Shown in pieces: positions 28,848 to 42,555 of a stretch of DNA of 64,000 nt. The translations under genes and the position numbers were made by a program. Origin of the DNA: Saccharospirillum mangrovi (lineage in GTDB: Bacteria; Pseudomonadota; Gammaproteobacteria; Pseudomonadales; Natronospirillaceae); contig NZ_CP031415.1 of assembly GCF_003367315.1 (NCBI RefSeq), positions 1,858,001 to 1,922,000 of the forward strand, written 5' to 3'. The first letter of the stretch is position 1; each line of letters begins with the position of its first letter. Under the pieces are notes generated by a model that was not told where the DNA came from, made no database searches, and saw only the letters and a list, made by a program, of their open reading frames with translations.

Positions 28848-29066
28848 ATGGCAAAAGAAGACGTCATTGAAATGGAAGGGGAAATTCTCGATACCCTTCC
28901 CAACACCATGTTTCGCGTCAAGCTGGAAAACGGCCATGTCATCACGGCTCATATTTCTGGCAAGATGCGTAAGAATTACATTCGCATCCTGACCGGCGAC
29001 AAGGTCAAGGTGGAGTTGACGCCTTACGACCTGACCAAAGGCCGTATCGTCTATCGCGCTCGCTAA
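28848..29066 (+). CDS. infA: Translation initiation factor IF-1
   Basis: Binds the ribosomal A site during initiation together with IF-2 and IF-3. 72 residues, S1/OB fold, nearly identical to other gammaproteobacterial IF-1 ([32 protein letters not shown]). Single-gene unit with own promoter and terminator. Confidence 0.98.
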   Translation: MAKEDVIEMEGEILDTLPNTMFRVKLENGHVITAHISGKMRKNYIRILTGDKVKVELTPYDLTKGRIVYRAR

Positions 29067-29087
29067 CGCGCACTGTTTTAACGCCAT

Positions 29088-29115
29088 AAAAAAAGCACCC
29101 ATTCGGGTGCTTTTT
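29088..29115. terminator. Bidirectional terminator between infA and clpA
   Basis: AAAAAGCACCC - ATTC - GGGTGCTTTTT followed by GTTTTTT on the plus strand, and by a T run on the minus strand (A tract 29088-29094). It serves both convergent genes. Confidence 0.93.
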
Positions 29116-29139
29116 GTTTTTTAGCTCAGTGGAAAAACC

Positions 29140-31410
29140 TCAGGCAGTTGCCACCTCTTCTTCTTCCACCTGCAACGACAGTTCGTTGTCACGCACACGC
29201 AGCTTGACTGTACCGCCCTTACTCAATGGGCCGAATAGAATCAAATCGGCCAACGGGCGTTTGACCTTGTCCTGAATCAGACGACTCATAGGGCGTGCAC
29301 CCATGGACTTGTCGTAGCCTTTTTCAGCCAGCCATTCACGCGACGCTTCATCCACTTCCAGCATGACGCCTTTGTCATCCAACTGCGCCTGCAGCTCGGT
29401 GAGGAATTTGTCGACGATGTTGATCACCACTTCCATCGGCAAGGCACCAAATTGGACAATGCCATCCAGTCGGTTGCGGAATTCCGGCGTAAAGGTCCGA
29501 CGCAGTACTTCCATGCCGTCAGTGCTGTTGTCCTGGGTGGTGAAGCCCACACCGCGTTTGTTCAACATTTCCGCGCCAGCGTTGCTGGTCATGATCAGAA
29601 TAACGTTACGGAAATCGGCTTTGCGGCCGTTGTTGTCGGTCAGGGTTCCGTGGTCCATCACCTGCAACAGCAGATTGAAAACATCCGGATGCGCCTTCTC
29701 GATTTCATCCAGCAGCAAGACTGCGTGCGGATGTTTGGTGACGCCATCGGTCAGCAATCCGCCCTGGTCAAAACCGATGTAACCCGGGGGTGCACCAATC
29801 AGACGTGAGGCTGTGTGGCGTTCCATGTATTCGGACATGTCAAAGCGCAGCAACGGAATACCCAAAGATTCAGACAACTGCTTGCTGACTTCGGTTTTAC
29901 CCACGCCCGTCGGGCCGGCAAACAGGAAGGAGCCAATCGGCTTGTCCGCTGGTTTAAGACCGGCACGGGCCAATTTGATCGCGGATGCCAATTGTTCGAT
30001 CGCCTGTTCCTGACCGAAGACAGTCATCTTCAGGTTGCGCTCAAGGCTTTCCAGCACTTCCTTATCGTTGCGGCTGACACTTTTCTCAGGAATGCGCGCG
30101 ATGGAAGCGATGACCTTTTCAACGTCCGGAACACCAATGGATTTCTTGCGCTTGCTGGACGGCAACAGTCGCTGCGCCGCGCCAGCTTCATCGATGACAT
30201 CAATGGCTTTGTCGGGTAAATGACGGTCGGTAATGTACCGAGCTGACAACTCCGCTGCGGCCTTCAAAGCCTTGTCGGTGTATTTGAGGTGATGGTGTTC
30301 CTCAAAGCGCGATTTCAGACCTTTCAGAATGCGGTAAGTCTCATCCACCGACGGCTCAGTGACATCGATTTTCTGGAAACGACGCGTCAGTGCGCTGTCT
30401 TTTTCAAAGATGCCACGGAATTCCTGGAAGGTGGTTGAGCCCATGCACCGCAACTCACCAGAGCTGAGCATCGGCTTCAACAAGTTCGAAGCATCCATCA
30501 CGCCACCAGAGGCCGCGCCAGCACCGATGATGGTGTGAATTTCATCGATGAAGAGGATGGCTTTTTCTTTTTTCTTCAATTCAGCCAGCAACGACTTCAG
30601 GCGTTTTTCAAAATCGCCACGGTATTTGGTACCGGCCAGCAAAGCACCCAGGTCCAGTGAATACACCTGAGCGTTCTGAACGATATCCGGTACGTCGCCA
30701 TCCACGATTCGCTTGGCGAGACCTTCGGCGATGGCGGTTTTACCAACACCGGTTTCACCCACCAAAAGCGGGTTGTTCTTACGGCGGCGAGACAGAATCT
30801 GAATCACGCGCTCCACTTCGTGCTCGCGACCGACCAATGGATCAATGCGACCACGGCGAGCTTGTTCATTCAGGTTGGCAGCAAAGCTTTCCAACGCACT
30901 GCCCTGCACACCATCGGCGCCAGCTTCTTCCTGCTGATCACTGAAATCTTCGTTGGGCTGGGCATTCTCGCTTTGCACCTTAGAGATGCCGTGAGCAATG
31001 AAATTGACCACATCAATGCGCGAGATGCTTTGTTGCTTGAGGAAGAAAACCGCCTGGCTTTCCTGCTCAGAAAAAATCGCAACCAGCACGTTGGCGCCAG
31101 TGACTTCTTTCTTACCCGACGATTGAACGTGGAAGACTGCCCGCTGCAGCACGCGCTGGAAACCCAGCGTCGGTTGCGTTTCGCGCTCGTCGTCTTCTTT
31201 GGGAATCAACGGTGTTGTGGAATCAATGAATTCGGTCAGATCGCGCCGCAACTGGGCAATATCGGCGGCACAGGCATTGAGTACCTCGGCAGCAGCATTG
31301 TTGTCGAGCAGAGCTAACAACAAGTGCTCGACCGTCATGAACTCGTGGCGCTTGGACCGGGCTTCTTTGAACGCGTTATTTAACGTCAGTTCAAGATCTT
31401 TACTTAACAT
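29140..31410 (-). CDS. clpA: ATP-dependent Clp protease ATPase subunit ClpA
   Basis: Hexameric unfoldase that feeds substrates to ClpP, including N-degron proteins delivered by ClpS. 756 residues: N-domain with two Clp-N repeats (about 1-140), first AAA+ module with [13 protein letters not shown], second with [13 protein letters not shown], and the ClpP-docking loop [10 protein letters not shown] (the IGL/IGF loop). Ends EEEEVATA. clpS lies directly upstream (21 bases between clpS stop and clpA start). Confidence 0.96.
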   Translation of the reverse strand: MLSKDLELTLNNAFKEARSKRHEFMTVEHLLLALLDNNAAAEVLNACAADIAQLRRDLTEFIDSTTPLIPKEDDERETQPTLGFQRVLQRAVFHVQSSGKKEVTGANVLVAIFSEQESQAVFFLKQQSISRIDVVNFIAHGISKVQSENAQPNEDFSDQQEEAGADGVQGSALESFAANLNEQARRGRIDPLVGREHEVERVIQILSRRRKNNPLLVGETGVGKTAIAEGLAKRIVDGDVPDIVQNAQVYSLDLGALLAGTKYRGDFEKRLKSLLAELKKKEKAILFIDEIHTIIGAGAASGGVMDASNLLKPMLSSGELRCMGSTTFQEFRGIFEKDSALTRRFQKIDVTEPSVDETYRILKGLKSRFEEHHHLKYTDKALKAAAELSARYITDRHLPDKAIDVIDEAGAAQRLLPSSKRKKSIGVPDVEKVIASIARIPEKSVSRNDKEVLESLERNLKMTVFGQEQAIEQLASAIKLARAGLKPADKPIGSFLFAGPTGVGKTEVSKQLSESLGIPLLRFDMSEYMERHTASRLIGAPPGYIGFDQGGLLTDGVTKHPHAVLLLDEIEKAHPDVFNLLLQVMDHGTLTDNNGRKADFRNVILIMTSNAGAEMLNKRGVGFTTQDNSTDGMEVLRRTFTPEFRNRLDGIVQFGALPMEVVINIVDKFLTELQAQLDDKGVMLEVDEASREWLAEKGYDKSMGARPMSRLIQDKVKRPLADLILFGPLSKGGTVKLRVRDNELSLQVEEEEVATA

Positions 31411-31431
31411 GGCAACAGACCCTCTCGCAGA

Positions 31432-31779
31432 TCACTCGTCATCGACCTCTTCGACCTCACACACCAGGGGGTGCTCGTTATCCCTGGAGTATTGGTTGAC
31501 CATAGCTGCCTTGGTCTCGGCGATGTCCTTAGTATAGACACCGCATACGCCTTTTCCTTGTGTATGCACCGTCAACATTACCTGAGTTGCCTTCTCTCGT
31601 GACATATAAAAGAAGGCTTCCAGAATATGTACAACAAATTCCATGGGGGTGTAGTCGTCGTTCAGCAAGACCACCCGATACAGCGGCGGCTGTTTGAGCT
31701 CAGGTTTGCTGGTTTCTAACGCCACACCCTGATCGTCGTCATCAGCCGGATCTTCCGGCCCCAGACGGCTTAACAGCAT
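31432..31779 (-). CDS. clpS: ClpS adaptor
   Basis: Recognises proteins with N-terminal Leu, Phe, Trp or Tyr and delivers them to ClpA. 115 residues; the binding-pocket motif [10 protein letters not shown] and the [12 protein letters not shown] and ENEHPL-like (DNEHPLVC) segments are all present. The frame stays open for 87 more codons upstream with a second ATG at 31836; I take 31779 as closest to the family length (106-120), with 31836 as the alternative. No strong ribosome site precedes either. Confidence 0.93.
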   Translation of the reverse strand: MLLSRLGPEDPADDDDQGVALETSKPELKQPPLYRVVLLNDDYTPMEFVVHILEAFFYMSREKATQVMLTVHTQGKGVCGVYTKDIAETKAAMVNQYSRDNEHPLVCEVEEVDDE

Positions 31780-31836
31780 CTTTCGGGCCAAAACAGGACG
31801 TAATGAGTCGTTGATGCCTGGAACACTCAACTTCAT

Positions 31837-32310
31837 ATCAAACTGCCCGTTATCAGTGAATGCATAGCGGATGAATTTACGATTGGCTGGTCGGCGGGGG
31901 CCGTGGTGGTCATTTTCTGTACCGGGTGTTGAACTCTGGTTGAACCCAAGAACTTCGCTACCTAGCGCTCTTTTGACCAGAGCACCTAATGTGCGTCCAA
32001 TCCTCCGACCCTTCAATGGGGGTTGACTTCGTTGAATCAACAGCCAACCATTAGCTCGACGCCGAATCGTATATTTTGTGATCAGCGCGACTGAAACCCT
32101 AGGGTTTCAGCGACTCTGGATCAGGATGTACCAGCGATGACTCAATAACGATTGAACGGCGTTGAACGTTAGTGAGATTTGCCCATCGGCACTTCACCAG
32201 CTTCAATTCCAGCTACGCTAACGCTTCGACGCCCCGACGTCAGCATCGGAAGCACTTAGCTACCAGGGTGGCTTCCAGGCTCAGTCTAACGTGGTTGTAA
32301 GGAGTCCGTT
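31837..32310. other. 474-bp control region between clpS and cspD
   Basis: Divergent upstream regions of clpS and cspD. It holds the perfect palindrome at 32091-32110 and no recognisable RNA gene or ORF on the plus strand. I could not define a -35/-10 pair with confidence for either gene; a TATATT at about 32070 is a possible -10 of cspD. Confidence 0.6.
32091..32110. repeat. Perfect 20-bp palindrome in the clpS-cspD region
   Basis: CTGAAACCCT immediately followed by AGGGTTTCAG, with no spacer. It is followed by no T run on either strand, so it is not a terminator. A dimeric-regulator operator is likely, but the regulator is unknown. Confidence 0.6.
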
Positions 32311-32598
32311 ATGCCGGTAGGGAAAGTAAAATGGTTCAACAACGCCAAAGGGTTCGGGTTTGTCGTTTGCGATGAACACGAAGAAGATCTCTTTGCCCAT
32401 TACTCCTCCATCCAGATGGAAGGCTACAAAACGCTGAAAGCCGGACAGGCCGTGGAATTTGATACGGTCAAAGCCGAGCGAGGCATTCATGCCGTGAACA
32501 TTCGAGTATTGCCGGAAACGGCGGGTACCGAGCGTTCAACATCTCACCAGCGGAACGAAGCGAAGGAGCGCTCAACCAGTACCAGCGAACACACCTAG
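32311..32598 (+). CDS. cspD: Cold-shock-domain protein CspD
   Basis: Single-stranded nucleic acid-binding protein; E. coli CspD inhibits replication in stationary phase. The cold-shock domain fills residues 1-68 with RNP1 KGFGFV and RNP2 LFAHYS. A polar tail rich in Ser, Thr, Glu and Arg (about residues 69-95) follows and makes the protein longer than E. coli CspD (74). ATG 32311 has a good AAGGAG ribosome site. It lies next to clpSA as in many gammaproteobacteria. Confidence 0.92.
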   Translation: MPVGKVKWFNNAKGFGFVVCDEHEEDLFAHYSSIQMEGYKTLKAGQAVEFDTVKAERGIHAVNIRVLPETAGTERSTSHQRNEAKERSTSTSEHT

Positions 32599-32665
32599 AA
32601 GAATAATCATAAAACCCAATTGACTGCTTAAACAGCAGTATGCCTGGCCGATCCAGGCAATGATG

Positions 32666-32698
32666 AAAAGCCCTCCCCTGAACGGTGAGGGCTTTTTT
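32666..32698 (+). terminator. Intrinsic terminator of cspD
   Basis: AAAAGCCCTC pairs with GAGGGCTTTT and is followed by two more Ts; an independent small hairpin TGCCTGG/CCAGGCA lies just before it at 32641-32659. Confidence 0.85.
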
Positions 32699-32725
32699 AA
32701 TGGCTACCGAGAATGTCGGTGCCAT

Positions 32726-32750
32726 AAAAAACCGCGCTGAAGCGCGGTTT
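32726..32750 (-). terminator. Intrinsic terminator of icd
   Basis: Minus-strand AAACCGCGC - TTCA - GCGCGGTTT followed by TTT, 34 bases beyond the icd stop. Confidence 0.88.
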
Positions 32751-32783
32751 AAAATCAGACATAAGCCCGTTGAGTGATCAGAC

Positions 32784-35060
<2,277 letters not shown>

Positions 35061-35291
35061 CTAACGGAATGTTGATCGCTCACAGATAGTGCAACCCCCG
35101 AATGATGAATCAACGACAAGACGGTCTCGGTGTTGGAACACCCCTGTGTGGAAACAGGGCTAGATTGTGTCGAGCAGCGACCAGAGCCTTGGTTCGGGCG
35201 CATAATTTGTGGTTTTTCGTCAAAAATTGCAAGCTAGACCATTGGCCCAAAGCCCGCAAATTCACGTGACCGTTTTAGTTATGAGTTTGTT

Positions 35292-36002
35292 ATGAGCACC
35301 ATCGTTCTGTTCAACAAACCCTTTCGGGTTCTGTGCCAATTTACCGACAACGAAGGCCGCGCCACACTGGCCGATTGGGTTCCCATCCCAGACATCTACG
35401 CCGCCGGCCGACTGGACTACGACTCCGAAGGGCTGCTGCTGCTCACAGACGATGGCCCCCTAATCCATCAATTGGCGGACCCGCGTTTCAAAGTACCCAA
35501 AGTCTATTACGCCCAGGTTGAAGGCCAACCAAGCGACGAGGATTTACAGCCGCTGCGCGTGGGTATCACGCTGAACGACGGACCAACCCGCCCTATATCG
35601 ATCGAACGTGTGGACGAACCGTCCTGGCTGTGGGCCCGAAACCCACCAATCCGGGAACGACAGTCGATCCCCACTCAGTGGCTGCGCTTAACCTTAACGG
35701 AAGGCCGTAACCGACAGGTTCGACGCATGACCGCTGCCGTCGGTTTCCCAACCCTGCGTTTGATTCGTTGGTCGTTAGGAGATCTGAACCTGGAAAACCT
35801 GGTTCCGGGCGAATATCGGACCTTAGATATGAAAACGTTAATAGATAACGGTATAAGAACTTCAGCCAAAAAAAAGCGGCGCCAAAACGACACCGCCTTT
35901 TCACAAGTCACAGGCAAAAAGCCCGCAGGAAAGTCGATCAGACGATCGGGTTCACGTCCTGCTCGTAATCAACTTGGTCGTAGCCGAAACCGAAAAGCTT
36001 GA
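35292..36002 (+). CDS. rluE: 23S rRNA pseudouridine synthase RluE
   Basis: RsuA-family pseudouridine synthase; E. coli RluE modifies U2457 of 23S rRNA. The catalytic loop is [16 protein letters not shown] (about 37-52, active Asp42) and the second signature [11 protein letters not shown] is at about 135-146. The core ends near residue 190; the last 44 residues are lysine- and arginine-rich and are encoded over the fabV terminator and the antisense end of fabV (65-base overlap). There is thus no natural stop between rluE and fabV; the tail may be an accident of gene insertion. Confidence 0.88.
   Translation: MSTIVLFNKPFRVLCQFTDNEGRATLADWVPIPDIYAAGRLDYDSEGLLLLTDDGPLIHQLADPRFKVPKVYYAQVEGQPSDEDLQPLRVGITLNDGPTRPISIERVDEPSWLWARNPPIRERQSIPTQWLRLTLTEGRNRQVRRMTAAVGFPTLRLIRWSLGDLNLENLVPGEYRTLDMKTLIDNGIRTSAKKKRRQNDTAFSQVTGKKPAGKSIRRSGSRPARNQLGRSRNRKA
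35868..35896 (-). terminator. Intrinsic terminator of fabV, lying inside the rluE reading frame
   Basis: On the minus strand GCGGTG (35896-35891) pairs with CGCCGC (35881-35876) including one G-T pair, 9-base loop, followed by eight Ts (35875-35868). It starts 41 bases past the fabV stop. Confidence 0.7.
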
Positions 36003-37119
36003 AGAACTCTTTCTGGTATTCGGCAAAGTCAGTCAGTTCGCTGACGTTGCTGCTATCAACCTTGTTCCAAATGGCTTCCACTTCGGCCTGAACGTCCGGC
36101 TCCAGCTCTTTCAAATCCATGCGGATACGGCCAGCTTCGTCCAGTGTCAATTCAGCACCACTGTACAACTGTTCGGTCAACAGGCCATGCACCTGCTCAA
36201 TGCAGCCTTCGTTGGTACCGCGTTCTTTCATCACCCGAATCAGGATCGACAAATACAACGGCATGACCGGAATCGCTGAGCTGCTTTGCGTGACCACGGC
36301 TTTCAGAACCGATACATGCGCACTGCCGTTCAGTTCCGCTTTCAATTTTTGCTGAATGGCCGTGCATGCACGATCGACGTCCTGCTTGGCGCGGCCGATA
36401 GTCGCACCACCGTAGATTGGCCAGGTCAGGTCTTTGCCGATGTAGCTGTAGGCCGTGGTTTGCACGCCCTCGGCCAACACGCCAGCGGCAGAGAGTTGAT
36501 CAATCCAACGCTCCCAATCTTCACCACCCATCACCTTGACGGTGTTGGCGATTTCTTCGTCAGTAGCCGGTTCAAGCGTGAAATCGGATACTTCTTTGGT
36601 GTCGGTGTTCAAGCTCTTACGGGTTACCGGTTCGCCAATGGCTTTCAGCGACGAGGAATAGGTCACGCCCGTTTCAGGGTCAGTCCGGCGTGGCGAGCCT
36701 AGGCTGTATACCACCAGATCGACCTTGCCACCCATTTCGTTCTTGATGACATCAATGACCTGAGCCTTGGCTTCGTCGGAAAACGCATCTGCGTTCAACG
36801 ATTTGGCAAACACGCCTTCGGCTGCCGCAGCTGCTTCAAAGGCTTTGGTGTTGTACCAGCCGGCTGAAGCCGGTCGTTTCTCGGAAGGTTCCTTTTCGAA
36901 CATCACGCCCAATGTGTTGGCGCCATAGCCGAAAGCCGCTGAAATGCGCGATGCCAGGCCGTAACCATTGGAGCAACCGATGACCAGGACGTTCTTCGGC
37001 CCGGCACTCGCCGGCTTGTGGGCTTTAACGTAGTCAATCTGCTCTTCAACATGGACTTTGCAGCCTTTCGGGTGCGCTGTCGTACAGATAAAACCACGAA
37101 CCTTGGGTTTGATAATCAT
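35938..37119 (-). CDS. fabV: Enoyl-ACP/trans-2-enoyl-CoA reductase FabV
   Basis: NADH-dependent reductase of the last step of fatty-acid elongation, of the triclosan-insensitive FabV class. 393 residues; cofactor segment [21 protein letters not shown] (about 46-66) and active site Tyr236-x8-Lys245 ([11 protein letters not shown]). ATG 37119 follows AAGGAATACTAGG; the frame runs 15 codons further upstream without support. It interrupts the block icd-rluE-nudJ-mnmA-hflD-purB known from E. coli and is the only gene of that stretch reading leftward. Confidence 0.94.
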   Translation of the reverse strand: MIIKPKVRGFICTTAHPKGCKVHVEEQIDYVKAHKPASAGPKNVLVIGCSNGYGLASRISAAFGYGANTLGVMFEKEPSEKRPASAGWYNTKAFEAAAAAEGVFAKSLNADAFSDEAKAQVIDVIKNEMGGKVDLVVYSLGSPRRTDPETGVTYSSSLKAIGEPVTRKSLNTDTKEVSDFTLEPATDEEIANTVKVMGGEDWERWIDQLSAAGVLAEGVQTTAYSYIGKDLTWPIYGGATIGRAKQDVDRACTAIQQKLKAELNGSAHVSVLKAVVTQSSSAIPVMPLYLSILIRVMKERGTNEGCIEQVHGLLTEQLYSGAELTLDEAGRIRMDLKELEPDVQAEVEAIWNKVDSSNVSELTDFAEYQKEFFKLFGFGYDQVDYEQDVNPIV

Positions 37120-37191
37120 GCCTAGTATTCCTTGATTAGGTGTATTGCTGTCGGGCCTGACCACTGGCCGGCGCGAATGATCTGCACTTTA

Positions 37192-37211
37192 GCGCCATTT
37201 TACTGTGGCGC
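37192..37211. promoter_or_regulatory. Inverted repeat in the fabV-nudJ divergent region
   Basis: GCGCCA (37192-37197) and TGGCGC (37206-37211), eight bases apart, 73-92 bases before the fabV start and 117-136 before nudJ. Possible operator for one or both divergent genes; the regulator is unknown. Confidence 0.35.
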
Positions 37212-37327
37212 GTAGCACAGGACGCCGACCGACGCGCAAAAGACTTGTGAACCTGACGAACAGAGCGGGCGCAGTGCTTGACCCAGTCTCACAGGGGCGT
37301 AAGCTCTGCGCGCCCAAGGAGTCTGCC

Positions 37328-37795
37328 ATGCACAGCCGCGATTATCCCCACCTGACGGCCTCCGTTCTGGTGGCCGATCAAGACCGCATTCTGATGGTCA
37401 ATGAAATAGATAACGGTATACGGGTCTGGAACCAACCCGCCGGACACGTCGAGGTGGGCGAAGACCTCCAGACTGCGGCCATTCGCGAAGCTCTGGAAGA
37501 AAGCCGCTATCAGGTACAGCTGACCCATTTGCTCGGCCTGTACCAAAACGTCCATGAAGCCACCGGCATTCACTACCTGCGCGCCTGTTTTATCGCCAAC
37601 GCTGTGACCCTGGTTGAAAACGCCGTCCTCGACGCCGATATATTGCAGGCCGATTGGCTGCCGCTAAACGCCTTACTGGCTGGCGATTATCCGCTACGCA
37701 GCCCCATCGTACGCCAGTGCCTGCTTGATTTTCAGGCCGGCCAGCGGTTCCCACTGAACTGCATTCAACCCATGTTATCTCTGTCGGAGTCCTAA
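37328..37795 (+). CDS. nudJ: Nudix phosphatase NudJ
   Basis: Hydrolyses HMP-pyrophosphate and nucleoside di/triphosphates. 155 residues. The Nudix box starts at Gly39 and shows Glu45, Arg53-Glu54 and Glu57-Glu58, but the final Gly of the consensus is Arg60. The metal-binding Glu residues are all kept, so activity is likely. ATG 37328 follows AAGGAG. It is followed by mnmA after 5 bases. Confidence 0.88.
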   Translation: MHSRDYPHLTASVLVADQDRILMVNEIDNGIRVWNQPAGHVEVGEDLQTAAIREALEESRYQVQLTHLLGLYQNVHEATGIHYLRACFIANAVTLVENAVLDADILQADWLPLNALLAGDYPLRSPIVRQCLLDFQAGQRFPLNCIQPMLSLSES

Positions 37796-37800
37796 ACCTC

Positions 37801-38904
37801 ATGAGCTCGCCCGCCTCCACCAAAGTCATCGTCGGCATGTCCGGCGGTGTCGATTCCTCGGTAACTGCCGCTTTGCTGTTGGAAGCGGGTTATCAGGTGG
37901 AAGGTCTGTTCATGAAAAACTGGGACGAAGACGACGGCACCGAATACTGCACCGCCAAAGAAGACCTGGCCGATGCGCAGGCGGTCAGCGATCGTTTGGG
38001 CATCAAGCTGCACAAAGCCAACTTTGCCGCCGAATATTGGGACAACGTGTTCGAACATTTCCTGGAGGAATATCAGGCCGGCCGGACACCCAACCCGGAC
38101 ATCCTGTGTAACCGCGAAATCAAGTTCAAAGCCTTTCTCGATTACGCCCTGACGCTTGGTGCCGACCGCATTGCTACCGGGCATTATGCCCGCACCCGGC
38201 CCGGCTCGAACGGCGCTGAATTGTTGCGCGGCCTGGATGCCAACAAAGACCAGTCCTATTTCCTGCACGCTGTCGGCCATGAGCAATTCGAGAAAACACT
38301 GTTCCCGGTCGGTGAGTTGGAAAAGCCGGAAGTCCGATGTATTGCGGAAAAATATCAACTGGCGACAGCGCGTAAAAAAGACAGCACCGGTATTTGTTTT
38401 ATCGGCGAGCGCCGTTTCAGCGATTTCCTTAAGCAATACATTCCGGCCCAGCCGGGTGTGATTGAGACATTGGATGGCGAAGTTATCGGCGAACATCAGG
38501 GGCTGATGTATTACACCATCGGCCAGCGCCAGGGCCTGGGCATTGGTGGCACTCGCAACCATCCGGAAGCGCCCTGGTTTGTTGCCGCCAAAGATCTTGA
38601 ACGTAACGTTCTGACCGTGGTTCAAGGCACCAACCATCCGGCCTTGTTCACCAACCGGATGACCTTAAGCCAGATTCATTGGATCAGCGGCCAGGCTCCG
38701 CAATTGCCGGCGCAGCTGGCGTGCAAGCATCGCTATCGCCAACCCGATCAGGTCTGCACGCTAAGTGCCACGGACACCGGTTACGAAGTCTCGTTTGCTG
38801 AGCCTCAGCGCGCCATCACGCCGGGACAGTCTGCCGTGTTCTACGACGGTGAAGTCTGCCTGGGTGGTGGTGTAATCGAACACAGCTGGCAAGCTGACGC
38901 TTGA
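37801..38904 (+). CDS. mnmA: tRNA-specific 2-thiouridylase MnmA
   Basis: Introduces sulfur at position 2 of U34 in tRNA-Lys, -Glu and -Gln, using ATP and sulfur from TusE. 367 residues; PP-loop SGGVDSSV at 14-21, catalytic Cys103 ([10 protein letters not shown]) and persulfide Cys199 ([10 protein letters not shown]), both at the positions of the E. coli enzyme. Works with the TusBCDE set encoded at 16039-17368. Confidence 0.97.
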   Translation: MSSPASTKVIVGMSGGVDSSVTAALLLEAGYQVEGLFMKNWDEDDGTEYCTAKEDLADAQAVSDRLGIKLHKANFAAEYWDNVFEHFLEEYQAGRTPNPDILCNREIKFKAFLDYALTLGADRIATGHYARTRPGSNGAELLRGLDANKDQSYFLHAVGHEQFEKTLFPVGELEKPEVRCIAEKYQLATARKKDSTGICFIGERRFSDFLKQYIPAQPGVIETLDGEVIGEHQGLMYYTIGQRQGLGIGGTRNHPEAPWFVAAKDLERNVLTVVQGTNHPALFTNRMTLSQIHWISGQAPQLPAQLACKHRYRQPDQVCTLSATDTGYEVSFAEPQRAITPGQSAVFYDGEVCLGGGVIEHSWQADA

Positions 38905-38948
38905 AAAGCTCGTATCCATTGAGCGCTTCTGTTCACTAAGGGTTTTAA

Positions 38949-39578
38949 ATGTCGCGGACTGAACACCAAGTCATGGCTTTAGCTGGCGTTTTCCAAGCCG
39001 CCATTCTGGTCGAGCAATTAGCCCGCCAGGGCAGCATCGATAAAGACACCCTCGCGCTGTGCATCCGCTCAGTATTGAATCTGAACCCCAGCAGCGTCGA
39101 AGCCGTGTACGAAGGCGTGGCAGGCATCCGCACTGGCTTGCAGGGCGTACGCGATGTGTTGTCGCGGCGTGGCAGTGGCATTTCCACCGAAGTAATGCGC
39201 TACGCCATGGGCATCCTGCACGCGCAACGCAAACTTGCCGGGCGCAACGATTTAATGGACGCCCTGGGCAAGTCGCTCGATCGCGCCGTTGAACAACTGC
39301 GCTATTTTGATGATCCGTTGCACGATTCCGTCGTCGGGGCTGCCGCCCGCTGCTATCAGGACAGTGTCAGCAAATTGAGCTTCCGGATTCGAGTCATGGG
39401 CAACCCCACCTATCTGCAAAACCCGCGCACCGCCGATCAGGTTCGCGCGCTGCTGTTATTCGGCATTCGCAGCGCACATCTGTGGCAACAACAGGGCGGC
39501 CGTCGCTGGCACATTCTGTTTCGCCGCAACGCGCTGTACGACAGTGCCCAACAGTTGCTGCTGCGCCACACCCACTGA
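38949..39578 (+). CDS. hflD: High-frequency lysogenization protein HflD homologue
   Basis: A 209-residue helical peripheral membrane protein; in E. coli HflD binds the lambda CII protein, its native job is unsettled. Recognised by MALAGVFQAAILVEQLARQG and VMRYAMGILHAQRKL and by its fixed place between mnmA and purB. Confidence 0.92.
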   Translation: MSRTEHQVMALAGVFQAAILVEQLARQGSIDKDTLALCIRSVLNLNPSSVEAVYEGVAGIRTGLQGVRDVLSRRGSGISTEVMRYAMGILHAQRKLAGRNDLMDALGKSLDRAVEQLRYFDDPLHDSVVGAAARCYQDSVSKLSFRIRVMGNPTYLQNPRTADQVRALLLFGIRSAHLWQQQGGRRWHILFRRNALYDSAQQLLLRHTH

Positions 39579-39587
39579 GCCCTCGCC

Positions 39588-41026
<1,439 letters not shown>

Positions 41027-41083
41027 CAGACCATTCCGGCGCATTTGGCCGATCACAGTCTCAGTCGATTCAGGAGCAGTGAC

Positions 41084-42220
41084 ATGAAAGTTCTGGGTGG
41101 GCTTTCGGCTCAATCTTTCCTCAGTCAGTACTGGCAGAAGGCACCGCTATTAGTACGTTCTGCCCTGCCCGACCCGTCTGACTTGATCGGCGGCGACGAT
41201 CTGGCCGGACTGGCAACCGAAGAAGCCGTTGAGTCACGACTGGTCACCGCTAACGATTGGCGCCTGCGCCACGGCCCATTCTTCGAAGACGACTTCGCCA
41301 ACCTGCCGGAACGCGATTGGACGCTGCTGGTCCAGGCTGTCGATCATTGGGTACCCGAAATCGCTGCTCTGTTCGATCATTTCCGCTTTATTCCGACCTG
41401 GCGGTTCGACGACATCATGTTGTCGTACTCGGTACCGGGCGGTGGCGTTGGGCCGCATTTCGACCAATACGACGTCTTTCTGATTCAGCTCAGTGGTCAG
41501 CGCGAATGGCGCATCGGCCAGACCTGCACCGAAGCCGACGACTGCCGCGACGATACCGAACTGAACATCCTGGCCCAGTTCGATGAACAGGAACGTTGGG
41601 TGTTGGAACCGGGTGACATGCTCTATGTGCCGCCGGGTGTCGCCCACTGGGGCACGGCGATCAGTGAAGGCATTACTTGTTCGATTGGTTTCCGGGCGCC
41701 ATCGCGCGCTGAAATCTGGAGCGAATTCGCTCACTTCATGGCTGAGCGCGATGTTGAATTCGAACGCTATGCCGACCCCGATCTGAACGCCCGGACCGAC
41801 CCGAATGCCATCACCAGCGCCGACCTTGATCGAGTGCAGGCCCGGTTGCGAGAAATGATTGAAGACCGCGACGCCCTGTCTCTCTGGTTTGGTCGCTACA
41901 TGACCGAGCCCAAGTACAGTGACATCGCCTCAGACGAACCGGATTTCAGCGACGCCGATATTCAGCAACAACTGCAGGTGCAGCCACTGATGCGCAATCG
42001 TGCAGCGCGTCTGGCGTATGTCCCGGGTTGGTTGTTTGTTCAAGGGCAGGCGGTGGCTACCGAATTAAACGAGAAACAACTGCAATGGTTGTGCAACCAG
42101 CAGGAACTGACAGCAGACAGTCTGAGCGACGGACTCGACGGCGTGCCTTTCAGTCTGTTATCGGAACTGGTGCGCAAAGACGTCTTCTACTTTGAAGACG
42201 GGGAAGAAAGCTGGGTTTAA
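41084..42220 (+). CDS. roxA: Ribosomal protein uL16 arginine 3-hydroxylase RoxA (YcfD)
   Basis: JmjC-type Fe(II)/2-oxoglutarate oxygenase that hydroxylates an arginine of ribosomal protein L16. 378 residues; the iron ligands are His125, Asp127 (VGPHFDQYDVF) and His188 (PPGVAHWG), as in E. coli YcfD. The C-terminal half holds the dimerisation and winged-helix domains. ATG 41084 follows AGGAGCAG; the frame opens 13 codons earlier, unsupported. Confidence 0.93.
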   Translation: MKVLGGLSAQSFLSQYWQKAPLLVRSALPDPSDLIGGDDLAGLATEEAVESRLVTANDWRLRHGPFFEDDFANLPERDWTLLVQAVDHWVPEIAALFDHFRFIPTWRFDDIMLSYSVPGGGVGPHFDQYDVFLIQLSGQREWRIGQTCTEADDCRDDTELNILAQFDEQERWVLEPGDMLYVPPGVAHWGTAISEGITCSIGFRAPSRAEIWSEFAHFMAERDVEFERYADPDLNARTDPNAITSADLDRVQARLREMIEDRDALSLWFGRYMTEPKYSDIASDEPDFSDADIQQQLQVQPLMRNRAARLAYVPGWLFVQGQAVATELNEKQLQWLCNQQELTADSLSDGLDGVPFSLLSELVRKDVFYFEDGEESWV

Positions 42221-42267
42221 CGGTTTTTTGCCCGGCAGCGAGCGACTCAAGCGGTCAGGCTGGCCGC

Positions 42268-42507
42268 TCAGTGGAGCGTCGCGTCTTCAGCCTCAACAGC
42301 CAGTTCTTCGTCGTCATCCAGACTCTCAATGTCTGTGGCTACCTGGACGCCCGCGCTGATCATGGCCCGAGCAACATGGATGCGTTGATCCTGCAGTCGG
42401 TCTTTGGCTTCGTCGGAAAAACGAATGGTCAGCAGCGGTTCCTCATCGGAATCGGCTTTGCGCAGAGCAATGTCGCCGTTTCCCAACTCAATGATTTCCC
42501 AGTACAT
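42268..42507 (-). CDS. Conserved small acidic protein, unknown function
   Basis: 79 residues, acidic C-terminal third (DDDEELAVEAED). No motif identified. ATG 42507 is preceded by AAAGGCGAG, a convincing ribosome site. It lies 48 bases downstream of the 164-residue gene on the same strand, likely cotranscribed. Similar small proteins occur beside purB in pseudomonads, from memory only. Confidence 0.7.
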   Translation of the reverse strand: MYWEIIELGNGDIALRKADSDEEPLLTIRFSDEAKDRLQDQRIHVARAMISAGVQVATDIESLDDDEELAVEAEDATLH

Positions 42508-42555
42508 ACTCGCCTTTTCTATCGGTGCATGGACAGCAACTCAGTGACAGTCAAT

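Noticed and set aside
31780-32040. N-terminal 87-codon extension of clpS
   Set aside because: Open in frame but not like any ClpS, no ribosome site; treated as leader with 31836 as a minor alternative start.
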